DNA from: an uncultured Flammeovirgaceae bacterium
Lineage (GTDB): Bacteria; Bacteroidota; Bacteroidia; Cytophagales; Cyclobacteriaceae
Direction: 5' to 3'
Assembly: GCA_937883755.1 (NCBI GenBank)
Contig: CAKZYA010000010.1
Span: 1 to 44,435 of the forward strand
DNA: 44,435 nt
Shown here: positions 1 to 9,168 of the stretch, piece after piece
Layout of the letters: each line of letters begins with the position of its first letter
Position numbering within the stretch: the first letter of the stretch is position 1
Translations under genes and position numbers: made by a program
Notes under the pieces: model-generated
What the model was told of the DNA's origin: nothing
What the model saw: the letters and a program-made list of their open reading frames with translations, nothing else
Databases searched by the model: none

Positions 1-49
1 AACTACAACTGGAAATCTCTAATTACTAATGTTCCTAACTAAGGGAAGC

Positions 50-658
50 TTACACTATCCACCAATCAAAAGCTTCTATATCTTTTGAGTATCTAAAATT
101 TATAAGGTCAATACAGTAGTCAATGAGGTAATCGTCATAAATTAAATCAAAAGCTTCATCTATAAGAGTATCATAATTTGTTGTAATGACTCCAATTTTC
201 TGATTGTTATCCTTTATTGATTGCCAAAATTCTCTAAAGCATACACTTTTTTCTGTTTTGCTACTGATTATGTAATGCAGAATTTTAGTGAGGTCAGTTT
301 TTAATTTTATTAATTCCGTGACTGCCCATTTTCTTGAGAGGCTGTAGTCATTATTTATATGGAAGTCAATAAATCCAAATACTTCTTCTAAAGTTGGAAA
401 TTGAGAATTTATCGAGAAATTTTCTCCTAGAAATTCTCTTATTTTCTTTCCAATCTCAGATTTCAATATTTGCAAATCACCTCTTTGAAACAGTAGCGGA
501 ATAATTTCCGATTGAATGGGTATACCATCTGGATAAGATGTGCCTGCCCCAAAGATGAATACATTTTCAGGTTTATCATTCTGTTCAGGCAGTATGATAT
601 TACTATCTGGATATGCCTTTTTGAAACTTTCTATGTAATCAATATTAGGATTCACCAT
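50..658 (-). pseudogene. SIR2-like domain protein, C-terminally truncated
   Basis: The 202-residue product carries the nucleotide-binding start of a SIR2-like (SIR2_2 type) fold: GAGTS at residues 37-41 and the ITTNYD motif with Asn161. SIR2 domains of this type in bacterial defence proteins are NAD-consuming enzymes; their catalytic His lies in a later LHG-type motif. Here the frame stops after residue 202 (DWWIV), before any such motif, and none of the three minus-strand frames in bases 1-49 restores one. The piece therefore looks like a 5' remnant of a longer gene, or one cut by a rearrangement near the window edge. It is visibly AT-richer than the genes to its right. The ATG at 658 is the natural start. 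SIR2 identity is fairly sure; loss of activity is inference. Confidence 0.7.
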
Positions 659-863
659 TCAAATTGCAGCTAACATCTGTATAGACGCAATTGCGGCTAT
701 TTCTATTGTACATGTGGTATCAGGACTTATTAACAACTTAATATATAACTATATTAATTTATAATTTTATTTTTTAGTAAAACCTTAACCACTGTTTTCA
801 TTTAATTAAATACCTGTAGCGTTTACAGTCGTTTGTACACGAATACTACTAACTGTCTTTCAT
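659..863. other. AT-rich intergenic gap
   Basis: This gap separates the truncated SIR2 gene from the end of the SDR gene. It is AT-rich, with runs of A/T around 735-785. I see no open frame, tRNA-like fold or strong hairpin. It probably contains the SIR2 promoter, but no clear TAnnTTTG element is visible on the minus strand. Confidence 0.4.
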
Positions 864-1649
864 TCATTTAGCCGTCCAACCACCGTCTACCGTTAGCATT
901 GAGCCAACCACATAACTAGCTGCATCGCTAGCTAGAAAGATGGCTGCCCCCTGAATCTCCTTGAGTTCTCCCCAACGAGCCAAGGCAGTAGCACCCACAA
1001 TGAACTTCTTAGCTTCTTCGGTTTCGGCAATGGGAATATTCATTTCGGTAAGAAATGGGCCAGGACAAATAGCATTCACATTAATGTTGAACGGCGCCAG
1101 TTCCAGAGCCAAAGCCCGGGTCATTTGTACTACTGCTCCTTTACTCGCGGTATAGGGCGTTCGGTTAGCTAAACCCACTAGACCGAGGGTGCTAGCCAGA
1201 TTGATAATGCTACCCCGTTGCTGCTTTTTCATTTGGGGAGTTACCGCACGGGAACATAGCCAGGTGCCCGTGACGTTTACATCCATCACTTGCTTAAATT
1301 CCTCTTCCGTTACCTCATCAATAGCTCCTCGGATGTTAATTCCAGCACTGTTAATCAGAATATCTATCCGCCCAAAGGCATCCAACGTAGCCTGCGCCAT
1401 CGCTTCGGTTTGACCTTTAACCGTTACATCAGCCGAGAAAGAGGCTACTTTGGTTTCGTAAGTATCGCTAAGCTGCTCAGCAGCCTGCTTACCTTCTTCA
1501 GCATTACGATTTATCAACATAACGTTGGCTCCGGCGGAGGCTAGTCCAGCCGCCATCGCTAGACCCAATCCTTTTGAGCCTCCGGTAATAATAGCGGCTT
1601 TTCCAGCTAAGTCGAATTGATTAATTCCAGGAAGTTTTTCTTTACTCAT
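864..1649 (-). CDS. SDR family oxidoreductase (gluconate 5-dehydrogenase-like)
   Basis: This is a classical short-chain dehydrogenase/reductase of 261 residues, the usual length. Visible landmarks are the cofactor motif TGGSKGLG (residues 22-29), INSAG near residue 100, the catalytic Ser153 and the YTASK motif with Tyr166 and Lys170, followed by the PGPFLTEM segment. The family oxidises or reduces a hydroxyl/keto group with NAD(P)H; closest in style are gluconate/ketogluconate dehydrogenases. It is the last gene of a four-gene minus-strand run and lies 18 bases after the TIM-barrel gene. No signal peptide is present, so it is cytoplasmic. The substrate is probably a sugar acid or polyol, but that is inference. 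Confidence 0.9.
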   Translation of the reverse strand: MSKEKLPGINQFDLAGKAAIITGGSKGLGLAMAAGLASAGANVMLINRNAEEGKQAAEQLSDTYETKVASFSADVTVKGQTEAMAQATLDAFGRIDILINSAGINIRGAIDEVTEEEFKQVMDVNVTGTWLCSRAVTPQMKKQQRGSIINLASTLGLVGLANRTPYTASKGAVVQMTRALALELAPFNINVNAICPGPFLTEMNIPIAETEEAKKFIVGATALARWGELKEIQGAAIFLASDAASYVVGSMLTVDGGWTAK

Positions 1650-1667
1650 AAATGATTGATTAATATT

Positions 1668-2777
1668 TTAGGTGATTGGCAAACTGTTTCGGCTGTAAGC
1701 TAGGGAGTTTCTAACATTTTTCTCTTCGGCTGCCAATTTCTCAACAGAATCAAGATTTGAAATAAGTGGTAAGTCAGTAGAGTATCGATTCTCTCGTACC
1801 ATCTGCAAAGTGCGAGCTAGCTCTTTACCGTTTACCTCAGGAAAGGTAGCCCAATAAGCTTGGGTCAGACAAGGAATTTTTAACGGGTCGCGAGTGATCA
1901 TTTCCAGATTAAAAACGATGTCAGGATTATGTTTTCGGCAAAGCGAAACAATCCGGGGGAGATCCAAGACACCTTTGCCTAGCTGAACTTCCGACATTAA
2001 GAAGCCATCTTCGTACTCTTCAAACGCCATGTCTTTTACGTGGGTAGAGAATACGTAGGGCACTAAGGCTTCCACCACATCCATTGGGTTTTCCATCAAC
2101 GAAATGCTATTGCCAAAATCGAGCGTTACTCCCACCCACTCACTATCCAGGTGCTTAAGCATATCTATTAATTCAGGAGCCCGCCAATCTTTATGATTTT
2201 CTACTGCCAGCCGCATATGGTGTTTTCGCACGATGGGTTCGACTAGCTCTAGTGACTTGATGGATTGTTGCTTAAAGCCTTGAAAAGCTGCCAGCGAATC
2301 AAACGTTTCGTAGCGCCTTCCACTCAGGCATACCGTCCGTACTACCTGCGCCCCGGCTTCCTTCGCCCATTTTAGCTCCTGTTCAAAAGTAACTACTTCT
2401 TCCGGTGTTTTTGGCAACCGAATCGATCCTTCCAGATACAGCCCTAGCTTCTCCCGCCTACTTCGCACCTTTCCTGCAAAGTCCTGCGTCCAGTCGCGCA
2501 TGCCAACTTGAACACCTCCCCCACCAACCTGGTGACAGTGCTCCAATAAATCCAGTGCGTTCTGAAAACCCGGATATTTTTCATCATTTACTTCAGAGTG
2601 CCAACGGTGGGAATAGGTATGAACCACTATTCCCATTGGCGCATCTTTAAAAATCTGAGCAATTGCTGGGGAGGTAAACGCGGTAGCTGCTGCCAGTGTG
2701 CTACATTGTAAAAAAGATCGGCGGCCTATTTTTTTACAGGCAACATCTTGAAACGAAAGGTTGGTTGAAGCTTTCAT
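1668..2777 (-). CDS. Tat-exported sugar phosphate isomerase/epimerase-like TIM barrel
   Basis: The 369-residue protein starts with a twin-arginine leader (GRRSFLQ, Arg19-Arg20, then a hydrophobic stretch to about Ala40), so it should be exported folded. The rest is a xylose-isomerase-like TIM barrel with metal-ligand style motifs AVENHKDW, TLDFGNS, STHVKDM and FNLEMITRD. Members include sugar isomerases, 3-dehydroshikimate dehydratases and endonuclease IV-like proteins; this exported type is common beside glycan and polyol breakdown genes. It sits 18 bases from both neighbours in the operon, between the PVC-type dehydrogenase and the SDR. The reaction cannot be named from sequence alone. Confidence 0.85.
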   Translation of the reverse strand: MKASTNLSFQDVACKKIGRRSFLQCSTLAAATAFTSPAIAQIFKDAPMGIVVHTYSHRWHSEVNDEKYPGFQNALDLLEHCHQVGGGGVQVGMRDWTQDFAGKVRSRREKLGLYLEGSIRLPKTPEEVVTFEQELKWAKEAGAQVVRTVCLSGRRYETFDSLAAFQGFKQQSIKSLELVEPIVRKHHMRLAVENHKDWRAPELIDMLKHLDSEWVGVTLDFGNSISLMENPMDVVEALVPYVFSTHVKDMAFEEYEDGFLMSEVQLGKGVLDLPRIVSLCRKHNPDIVFNLEMITRDPLKIPCLTQAYWATFPEVNGKELARTLQMVRENRYSTDLPLISNLDSVEKLAAEEKNVRNSLAYSRNSLPIT

Positions 2778-2795
2778 AGATAGTTGAACTCGTAT

Positions 2796-5339
2796 TTATT
2801 GATTAGCTACCGTTTGTCGCTCCTGAATATGCTGATTCAATTCTTCAGCCGTCCAGGGTACAACTCGCCCCTGGGAAGTATGGCGGGTAGTCCCTACCAA
2901 CCGGCGACTTACTGGCTCAGCTTGATTACCCCAAGCATTTCGAATATAATTCATGATAGCGGTTATTTCAGTATCATCCATCGTAGAGTGAGCAGGCATA
3001 ACGGGCAGAATATCTGGAGCATCATATGTTTTACCATTCACCTGAATAGGTCCTTCTAATCCATGTAGTAGCAATAGTGCTAACCGCTTTTGGTTACCCA
3101 ACACCCATTCTGATGCGATTAGCGGCGGGGCAAATCTACTTACTCCTTCGCCTTCGGTGCCATGACAACCCGCACAAGTAGTCAGATAGTGCTGGCGCCC
3201 CAGAGCAAACTGTTGTTGCGCTTTTTCATCTAGGCGATTTTTATCAGTCGCATTATTTAATTGAGCAGTATGACCAGGCCAGGAGAGCAATGAGGCAATC
3301 GCCTGCTGCTGAGCAGAAGTAATATTGGGGTGAGGCTGAATCAGTGCCGTTGGGATTTCTGCCAATGCCACCAATTTTTCTGATTCCTGAAAACCTTGTA
3401 CCGCCAATCCATTGACGATGGCTTTTTCTTGCCAGCTAAACGCTTGATTAGCATCTAAGCTTGAAAGAAGAGCCGTTAATTCCTCCGAGTCACCTTTATT
3501 CACAATAGCAACGGTAAGTGTCTCCCACAAAATCTCCCGGGCGGGAGAAGCAGCTTGCCACTGAGGGTGATGACGAAGATGCTGCAAAAAGGCATACTCC
3601 TGATCTTGCAAACTGCTCAATGCTGCATCTCGAATCAAGGCCGATGTATCGTATCGGATTAATAGATCGGACAAAAGCTGGTAAGAAGCCTGGGCTTCTA
3701 TTCTATTGGCTACTAAAGCCATCTGTAGGCTTAATTTAATTGGAGAAGTTTTCGATTGATCTAATAGTTTACTGGCAAGCTGTGGCCGAATCTTCGGATT
3801 TGTCTCCGCTAGCGGTTCTAATAATCGAAGAGCAGTACCACGAACCAAAGAGTTGTCGTCAGTTAAAAGTGTCAACAGCATTTCTGGATTATCAATATTC
3901 ATACCCTCCAGTGTCCAGAGTGCATGAAACTGCCCTAAATAATTCTCACCGTTTCTTGCCAAATCTTCCAGCATTGGAATAACGCTAACGTCCCGACGTT
4001 CTACCAGCAGACGCTGCGCCATATCGCGGTACCAGCCGTTGGCGTAAGACAGATACACTACCAGTTCTTCAGAAGGCAGTTTGGAGAGCTTAGCCGGAGT
4101 TGTTTTCTGCCAGTTATTCGGAACTATTCGCCATATGCGTCCTCGGTTAATAAACTGATCTAGCTTACGGTGTACAGTTTGCTCCTTCAGGTAAGGCGTC
4201 ATATATGCGCCATGTTGAATGATGCCTCGGTACATATCAGCAATGTACAATGCACCATCTGGCCCGGTAGCTAGGTGTACGGGACGAAACCGCTCGTCGG
4301 TTGACGCCAGAAATTCTTGGCCCGGATGAGGATCGTTAGCCAACAATTGTAAGCCATCCTCTTTCACCACATTGCGCTTAATCAGATTTCCGGCAGGTTC
4401 ACAGACAAAAGCGTTTCCCTGAAATTCAGCAGGAAAAGCAGCTCCCCGATACACTAATGGTGAACAGGCTGCAGTGAATTCTAGAAGTTTACCTTCTTCG
4501 TCTAAAGTACCCGGAATATAGCCCCGATTTACGGCTGGGTTATCACGAATGGGGTAAATCCTCCGATCTAAGGTCAACCCTTCGTCAATACCTGAAGTGG
4601 GGGTATGATTTACGTTTCGGGAAAAATAGTTGGGTGGAACTAGGTCGGCGTGTAGTTGCGACCAGTTATAGTTGTAGTATAATCGCCCTTCATCATCATG
4701 GCTTAGTCCCCACTGACCTCGAAACTCAGTGTTGTCACGCTGCCATTCTCCATCAACTAACTTATAACGAAAGTGTGATTTCGCATTGTAATACCAGTTA
4801 TCTACTCCTCGCCAAAGTCCATTGTCGGAATGTTCGGGTAAACCATTGGAGGCATAGTCAGCATCTATCAGTGTTTTAGTATCAGCTTGTAAGTCGCCAT
4901 CCAAATCCTGCGTCATCCACAGCGAATTACGTTCAGCAATCAACGCGCCACCCTGAACGACTGCGAGTGCCCGAGGCATTACCAGACTATCTAGATAAAC
5001 AGTACTGGTATCCATTTGCCCATCGCCATCTTGATCTTCCAGCACCGATACTCTACCCACTGGTTGCTCTTCCCCGTCACCACTAATAGTTGGCATAAAA
5101 CCCCGCATTTCTACTACCCACAGCCGACCATCTTCATCAAAGGTAATTACCACTGGCTCCTGTACCATAGGCTCAGCCGCCACCAGTTGAATCTCCATCC
5201 CGGGTTCTACCTGGAAAGTAGCCATTTCCTCAGCGGGGGTCAGCACTGGCGAAGGATCTTCGTCTTTTACATCCGAAATGGTGGAGGTAAAAACTAGCGC
5301 AATTAGGCCAATAGCTATAATGAAGAATCGCTTTGTCAT
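2796..5339 (-). CDS. PVC-type beta-propeller dehydrogenase with HEAT repeats and cytochrome c domain
   Basis: This is a large exported protein of 847 residues. A signal segment occupies about residues 1-20. It is followed by a glucose/sorbosone-dehydrogenase-like beta-propeller (about 40-400; note FDEDGRLWVVEMRG), HEAT-like helical repeats (about 430-650), and a C-terminal class I cytochrome c domain with the haem site CAGCH at 722-726 and a late Met (PVMPAH). This layout is the membrane-associated PVC-type haem protein first seen in Planctomycetes. It probably oxidises a sugar or related alcohol in the periplasm and passes electrons to the haem. It lies 69 bases after the PhyH gene and 18 before the isomerase. 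The substrate is unknown. Confidence 0.85.
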   Translation of the reverse strand: MTKRFFIIAIGLIALVFTSTISDVKDEDPSPVLTPAEEMATFQVEPGMEIQLVAAEPMVQEPVVITFDEDGRLWVVEMRGFMPTISGDGEEQPVGRVSVLEDQDGDGQMDTSTVYLDSLVMPRALAVVQGGALIAERNSLWMTQDLDGDLQADTKTLIDADYASNGLPEHSDNGLWRGVDNWYYNAKSHFRYKLVDGEWQRDNTEFRGQWGLSHDDEGRLYYNYNWSQLHADLVPPNYFSRNVNHTPTSGIDEGLTLDRRIYPIRDNPAVNRGYIPGTLDEEGKLLEFTAACSPLVYRGAAFPAEFQGNAFVCEPAGNLIKRNVVKEDGLQLLANDPHPGQEFLASTDERFRPVHLATGPDGALYIADMYRGIIQHGAYMTPYLKEQTVHRKLDQFINRGRIWRIVPNNWQKTTPAKLSKLPSEELVVYLSYANGWYRDMAQRLLVERRDVSVIPMLEDLARNGENYLGQFHALWTLEGMNIDNPEMLLTLLTDDNSLVRGTALRLLEPLAETNPKIRPQLASKLLDQSKTSPIKLSLQMALVANRIEAQASYQLLSDLLIRYDTSALIRDAALSSLQDQEYAFLQHLRHHPQWQAASPAREILWETLTVAIVNKGDSEELTALLSSLDANQAFSWQEKAIVNGLAVQGFQESEKLVALAEIPTALIQPHPNITSAQQQAIASLLSWPGHTAQLNNATDKNRLDEKAQQQFALGRQHYLTTCAGCHGTEGEGVSRFAPPLIASEWVLGNQKRLALLLLHGLEGPIQVNGKTYDAPDILPVMPAHSTMDDTEITAIMNYIRNAWGNQAEPVSRRLVGTTRHTSQGRVVPWTAEELNQHIQERQTVANQ

Positions 5340-5408
5340 AGTTTTTACACTAGTTAGCTACTCAAATTAGCACTTTCTTTCAATATAGCTTAAAATTTTA
5401 CCAATATC

Positions 5409-6173
5409 TCAGTTGGTAGCGGGCGTGCCACCTTGGTTGCGTACCTCTCGATCACCCGTATGATCGTAACCCTGTTCTCGCTCCAGGGCAATCATAGCCG
5501 CGGGACGGAAGTTGGTAATAAATGCCCGACGGCGCAGATCAGTACTATTACCCCGGCTATAGTGGAGGGTGCCACCGTGGTGCAGCACGCACTCACCCGG
5601 CTGAAGCCCAACCGCTACACCTTCTTCCTCAGTAGCTTGACACTCCAAGGCACCTCCCCCTTTGCCCGCTGGTTGATGAGGACGCATTGGCTGAAGATGA
5701 GAGCCCGACACGTACCACATACAACCATTATCTAGTTTAGCTTCGTCTAACGACACCCAACAGCTCACCGCTCGCTTATCGGGCATATCGATCCAGTAGG
5801 CACAGTCCTGATGCCAGGGAGTGGGAGTGTCAGAAAAGGGCACTTTATCGATCAGCATATCAAAGTCCAGAGCCATATCGTCTCCCATCAATTGTTTAGC
5901 TAAGGCGTTGGTTTTGATATGCAACGACTTACCCAACAAATCAGGCACTATGCGGGAGGGCACCATAATCTGGGTAATACGCTCAGTAACCGAGGATATG
6001 TTATCATCGATATGACCACCTAGATCCGAACGATAGCGACTGGCATCGATTCGATTAGATAAAAAATCTTCGTAAAGGTTTTGGTAGTAAGTCACCTCTT
6101 CAGAAGTAAGGAGGTTTGAGATTTTTAGGTAACCGTTTTCTTCAAAGAATTGGCGTTGCTCAGGTGTAATCAT
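5409..6173 (-). CDS. Phytanoyl-CoA dioxygenase (PhyH) family protein
   Basis: The 254-residue protein has the iron facial triad of the PhyH branch of 2-oxoglutarate/Fe(II) oxygenases: WHQD with His121 and Asp123, and a distal His204 in TLHYSRGNS. Basic residues follow in DLRRRAF for the co-substrate. Bacterial members hydroxylate diverse small molecules, so no substrate is claimed. It is the first gene of the minus-strand operon and has a good promoter match 23 bases upstream. The sulfatase gene starts divergently 120 bases away. The ATG at 6173 gives the normal PhyH opening (ITPEQRQFFEENGYL), which fixes the start. Confidence 0.9.
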   Translation of the reverse strand: MITPEQRQFFEENGYLKISNLLTSEEVTYYQNLYEDFLSNRIDASRYRSDLGGHIDDNISSVTERITQIMVPSRIVPDLLGKSLHIKTNALAKQLMGDDMALDFDMLIDKVPFSDTPTPWHQDCAYWIDMPDKRAVSCWVSLDEAKLDNGCMWYVSGSHLQPMRPHQPAGKGGGALECQATEEEGVAVGLQPGECVLHHGGTLHYSRGNSTDLRRRAFITNFRPAAMIALEREQGYDHTGDREVRNQGGTPATN

Positions 6174-6195
6174 TAGGTCGTGTTTGGGGTTCTAA

Positions 6196-6225
6196 CAAAA
6201 ATAGCGAGTGCGAGTGATTTGGCAA
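6196..6225 (-). promoter_or_regulatory. Bacteroidota-type promoter of the PhyH operon
   Basis: Read on the minus strand, TATTTTTG (6203-6196) matches the -7 element TAnnTTTG, and TTG (6225-6223) lies exactly 19 bases upstream, inside the known 17-23 range for Bacteroidota. Transcription would begin about 17 bases before the PhyH ATG at 6173. The match is by eye. Confidence 0.5.
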
Positions 6226-6293
6226 GTAGAAAAAAACCGCTTAGATTAAGAATGACTGTTTCTATACCACAACTACTAACAACCTAACCGTAT

Positions 6294-7763
6294 ATGAGTC
6301 ATTTCTCAGGCCAAAGTATTCTCTTCATTTTTCTGCTGCTATTTTCACCACTTGTTTTTCCTAAAGAATCAGTTGGGCAAAATACCTCTCCCAATGTGCT
6401 TTTTATCGCCATCGATGATCTGAACGACTGGCTAGGAGTTATGAATGGGCATCCTGATGCGAAAACTCCCAATATGGATGCGTTAGCGGCTCGCGGAGTA
6501 CTGTTCCAGAATGCTCATTGCCAGGCTCCCTTATGCGGTCCCTCCCGGGCATCCATCATGACTGGTTTACGACCTTCTACTACTGGTATTTACGGAATGA
6601 TTGACGACAACAAAATTAAATCGGACAATCCGGCTACTTCCGATATTATCTTTTTACCCGAATACTTTAAACAGCAGGGCTATCATACAATGGGTATCGG
6701 TAAGCTATTTCACCGCCACGCTCCTGAAGGATTGTTTGACGAATCGGGCGGTCGGTACAAGGGGTTTGGGCCACTGCCGGAAGAACGATTTGTGTGGGAT
6801 GGTTTTGGTGGCGAGAATTACGGACGCACCAGCACCGACTGGGGTGCTTTTCCAGCTAACGATTCATTAATGCCGGATTATCAGTCCGTTCAGTGGGCTG
6901 CCGAACGATTGCAGCGAGAATACGATCAGCCATTTTTTCTGGCGGTGGGATTTCTGCGTCCGCACGTCCCGCTCTACGTTCCTCAGCCCTGGTTTGATCT
7001 TTATCCGACCGAGGAACTCGCTTGGCCATCGTATAAAGCTGATGATTTAGAAGATGTTCCTCCGGTAGCCCACAAAATTAATGATCTGCCGATGATGCCC
7101 AGTACCGAGTGGGCGATTAAATCAGGTAACTGGGATGATATTATCCAAGCTTATCTGGCTTGTGTGAGCTTTGTAGATCATCAGGTTGGGCAATTACTAG
7201 AAGCTTTGGAGAGCAGCACTTACGCAGATAATACCATTATTGTACTGTGGTCGGATCATGGCTACCGACTGGGAGAGAAAGGCACCTTTGCCAAGCACGC
7301 TCTCTGGGAACCAGCTACTCAGGTACCACTAATCTTCGCTGGCTCAGGTGTTCCGGCTGGAAAGATAGTCAATGAACCCGTGGAGCTTCTTTCCCTCTAC
7401 CCTACTCTGCTAGAGTTAACCGGACTACCCGCCTACGACCGTAACGAAGGCCATAGCTTAGTCCCTTTGATGAACGAGCAAACCCAAGAAAAAGATTGGT
7501 ACGCCATTACCACCTTTGGACGAAATAATCATGCAGTTCGCACCAATGACTTTCGCTACATCCGCTACGAAGATGGCGGTGAAGAACTGTACGATCATAC
7601 TACTGACCCACAGGAGTGGTATAACTTAGCGAATCAAGGCGAATATCAGTCGCAGAAAGAAATGCTCCGAAAGTATTTACCAGAGAATAACGTTCCCTGG
7701 AACACGCATTCATCCTACACCTTTCAGCCCTATTTTGTAGAGCAGAAAGCCCGGAATGAGTAG
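6294..7763 (+). CDS. Secreted sulfatase (iduronate-2-sulfatase-like)
   Basis: This is a 489-residue sulfatase with an N-terminal signal peptide (about residues 1-28). The activation motif C-x-P-S-R is present as CGPSR, with Cys81 expected to be converted to formylglycine. Metal-site residues are visible in FIAIDDLNDW and in LWSDHGYRLGEKG. The architecture and HVPLYVPQPWFDLY region resemble iduronate-2-sulfatase-type enzymes acting on sulfated glycans. It needs a formylglycine-generating enzyme, not encoded here. It diverges from the PhyH operon, and both may belong to use of a sulfated algal or animal polysaccharide, which is inference. The ATG at 6294 directly precedes the signal peptide. 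Confidence 0.92.
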   Translation: MSHFSGQSILFIFLLLFSPLVFPKESVGQNTSPNVLFIAIDDLNDWLGVMNGHPDAKTPNMDALAARGVLFQNAHCQAPLCGPSRASIMTGLRPSTTGIYGMIDDNKIKSDNPATSDIIFLPEYFKQQGYHTMGIGKLFHRHAPEGLFDESGGRYKGFGPLPEERFVWDGFGGENYGRTSTDWGAFPANDSLMPDYQSVQWAAERLQREYDQPFFLAVGFLRPHVPLYVPQPWFDLYPTEELAWPSYKADDLEDVPPVAHKINDLPMMPSTEWAIKSGNWDDIIQAYLACVSFVDHQVGQLLEALESSTYADNTIIVLWSDHGYRLGEKGTFAKHALWEPATQVPLIFAGSGVPAGKIVNEPVELLSLYPTLLELTGLPAYDRNEGHSLVPLMNEQTQEKDWYAITTFGRNNHAVRTNDFRYIRYEDGGEELYDHTTDPQEWYNLANQGEYQSQKEMLRKYLPENNVPWNTHSSYTFQPYFVEQKARNE

Positions 7764-7915
7764 CTTGTTTGGTGTCATTACCAGTTTTTATACTTCATTT
7801 GCTCCAGCTACATTTAGCACATGATATAAAAAATAGCGGTAACTTGTCTCCGTTACCCGTCAGTATCAGTCGGATAACGAAGATATTGCCATTATCAATT
7901 GTGGGTAATCAAAAA

Positions 7916-8395
7916 ATGAAATTACGATTTTACGCCTTAGTTGTACTATCACTGGTTTGGTTCGTCTTCGGTTCTATGCTAATATTTAGAGGCTCATTTG
8001 AACTCAATGAACTCGCATATTATAAAGGAAAATTACAACAGATTGGAACAACCATAACGACAGACTTAAGAGGTCGGCAAAAAGAAATTCTGTACTTTAA
8101 TGTAGGCGATCTAACTCAAACTCTCGGCATCTATCATAGTACAAAAAAGGATTATGATTATTATTTGAATCAATTGAAAAAGGGAGATATGGTTGAGGTT
8201 TATTTTAACGAAAACGGTGGGAAAGCCGACACAATAAACCTGCATGTATATCAATTAGAACATAACGGGCAAATAATGTTAGATCATAAACAAAGAACCA
8301 GGACTGATAGAAAAGTGGGCTTCATTCTTTATGGTGTCGGACTTATTTTCTCAATTGCACCAATATGGATTTACAGAACTAAAATGAACAAATGA
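7916..8395 (+). CDS. Hypothetical membrane protein
   Basis: I do not recognise this family. The 159-residue product begins with a hydrophobic segment (about residues 5-25). It continues with a polar domain of about 100 residues rich in Asp, Tyr and Lys, and ends with a second hydrophobic segment (about 133-152) followed by a basic tail. That predicts two membrane passes with a soluble loop. A longer frame opens at 7769, but the ATG at 7916 starts directly on the membrane segment and the preceding residues look non-coding. The gene is AT-richer than the sulfatase before it and has no operon partner. Confidence 0.6.
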   Translation: MKLRFYALVVLSLVWFVFGSMLIFRGSFELNELAYYKGKLQQIGTTITTDLRGRQKEILYFNVGDLTQTLGIYHSTKKDYDYYLNQLKKGDMVEVYFNENGGKADTINLHVYQLEHNGQIMLDHKQRTRTDRKVGFILYGVGLIFSIAPIWIYRTKMNK

Positions 8396-8523
8396 CTGCC
8401 CACAACATCACCTAGCCCCAACCGGGCATAAAAACGAGAACGAATATTTATTGCTCCAAGCACGAAAATTGTAAATTGAAAGGAAAACGCCCACAAGACC
8501 CGGTATGATGGCTAGCCTAGGCG

Positions 8524-9051
8524 TCACCTCTTCACCGGAACTTTCAAACTTACGGTGAAGTCATCACCGACCATGAAGCTAACGAAGGGGCCTTCAATGC
8601 CATATTCTTCTCGGTCTACCGTAAAGCTTCCTTCAAATACCCCAGAGTCACCGCTTTGGGAGAAGGTAAAAGGAAAACTGATTTCTTTTTCGGTACCGTG
8701 TAAGGTAAGCGTGCCCGTCATTTGGTACTGATTGCCGGATGCGGTCACTTTAGAAGAGCGAAATTGAATGTTTGGGTATTTTTCCACATCAAACCAGCTA
8801 TCGCCCCGGGCGTGTTTGTTTTGAGTGTTATTACCCGTATCAATAGTACTAGCATCTACGGTCACATCAAACCGGGCTTGCCCCAGGGCATCGGGGTCAA
8901 ACACAATGGTACCGGATAATCCTCTAAATATACCATCAGCCCCCGAACCTGAAAACTCAATGGTATAGTCATCTCCAATCTGCCACTGGCTCTGAGGAAG
9001 CAGTGTTGGAAAAGTTAATAGACCAATGGTTACTAGTAAGTAATGAATCAT
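8524..9051 (-). CDS. YceI family protein
   Basis: The 175-residue protein has a short signal peptide (about residues 1-21) and the YceI lipocalin-like pattern: FRGLSGTIVFDP, DVTVDASTIDTGN, RGDSWFDVEKYPNIQF, TGTLTLHGTEKEI and FTVDREEYGI. YceI proteins bind isoprenoid-like lipids in the periplasm, and some work with polyprenyl or quinone metabolism. It diverges from a small membrane-protein gene. A TAAATTTG element lies at 9162-9155 on the minus strand, but its -33 partner is not evident. Family assignment is firm; the ligand is unknown. Confidence 0.92.
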   Translation of the reverse strand: MIHYLLVTIGLLTFPTLLPQSQWQIGDDYTIEFSGSGADGIFRGLSGTIVFDPDALGQARFDVTVDASTIDTGNNTQNKHARGDSWFDVEKYPNIQFRSSKVTASGNQYQMTGTLTLHGTEKEISFPFTFSQSGDSGVFEGSFTVDREEYGIEGPFVSFMVGDDFTVSLKVPVKR

Positions 9052-9168
9052 TTTAGCTATTTTGATTGTAAATAAGCGGTCTTCTAGTTTACCGCTTTAA
9101 GTTTTTGCTTCTCTTCTTCGTCAAAGAACGCAGAAAGATAACAATTTGATTTACCAAATTTAGCGAAA

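Noticed and set aside
1-52. Possible frameshift that would rescue the SIR2 gene
   Set aside because: All three minus-strand frames through bases 1-49 hit stops quickly and give no LHG-like motif, so a single indel does not restore the domain.
961-1544. Plus-strand frames opposite the SDR gene
   Set aside because: They are antisense shadows of a clearly conserved dehydrogenase and have no domain or start context. The same applies to frames opposite the other long genes, such as 5433-5735, 25466-25849 and 36641-36934.
1668-2777. Endonuclease IV (AP endonuclease) identity for the exported TIM barrel
   Set aside because: A Tat leader and a sugar-metabolism operon make DNA repair unlikely; the AP-endonuclease-2 fold is shared by sugar isomerases.
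8396-8523. TGCCCACAAC-like sequence after the hypothetical membrane gene, considered as an integron attC site
   Set aside because: No paired inverse core or gene-cassette array is present, and no integrase is in view.
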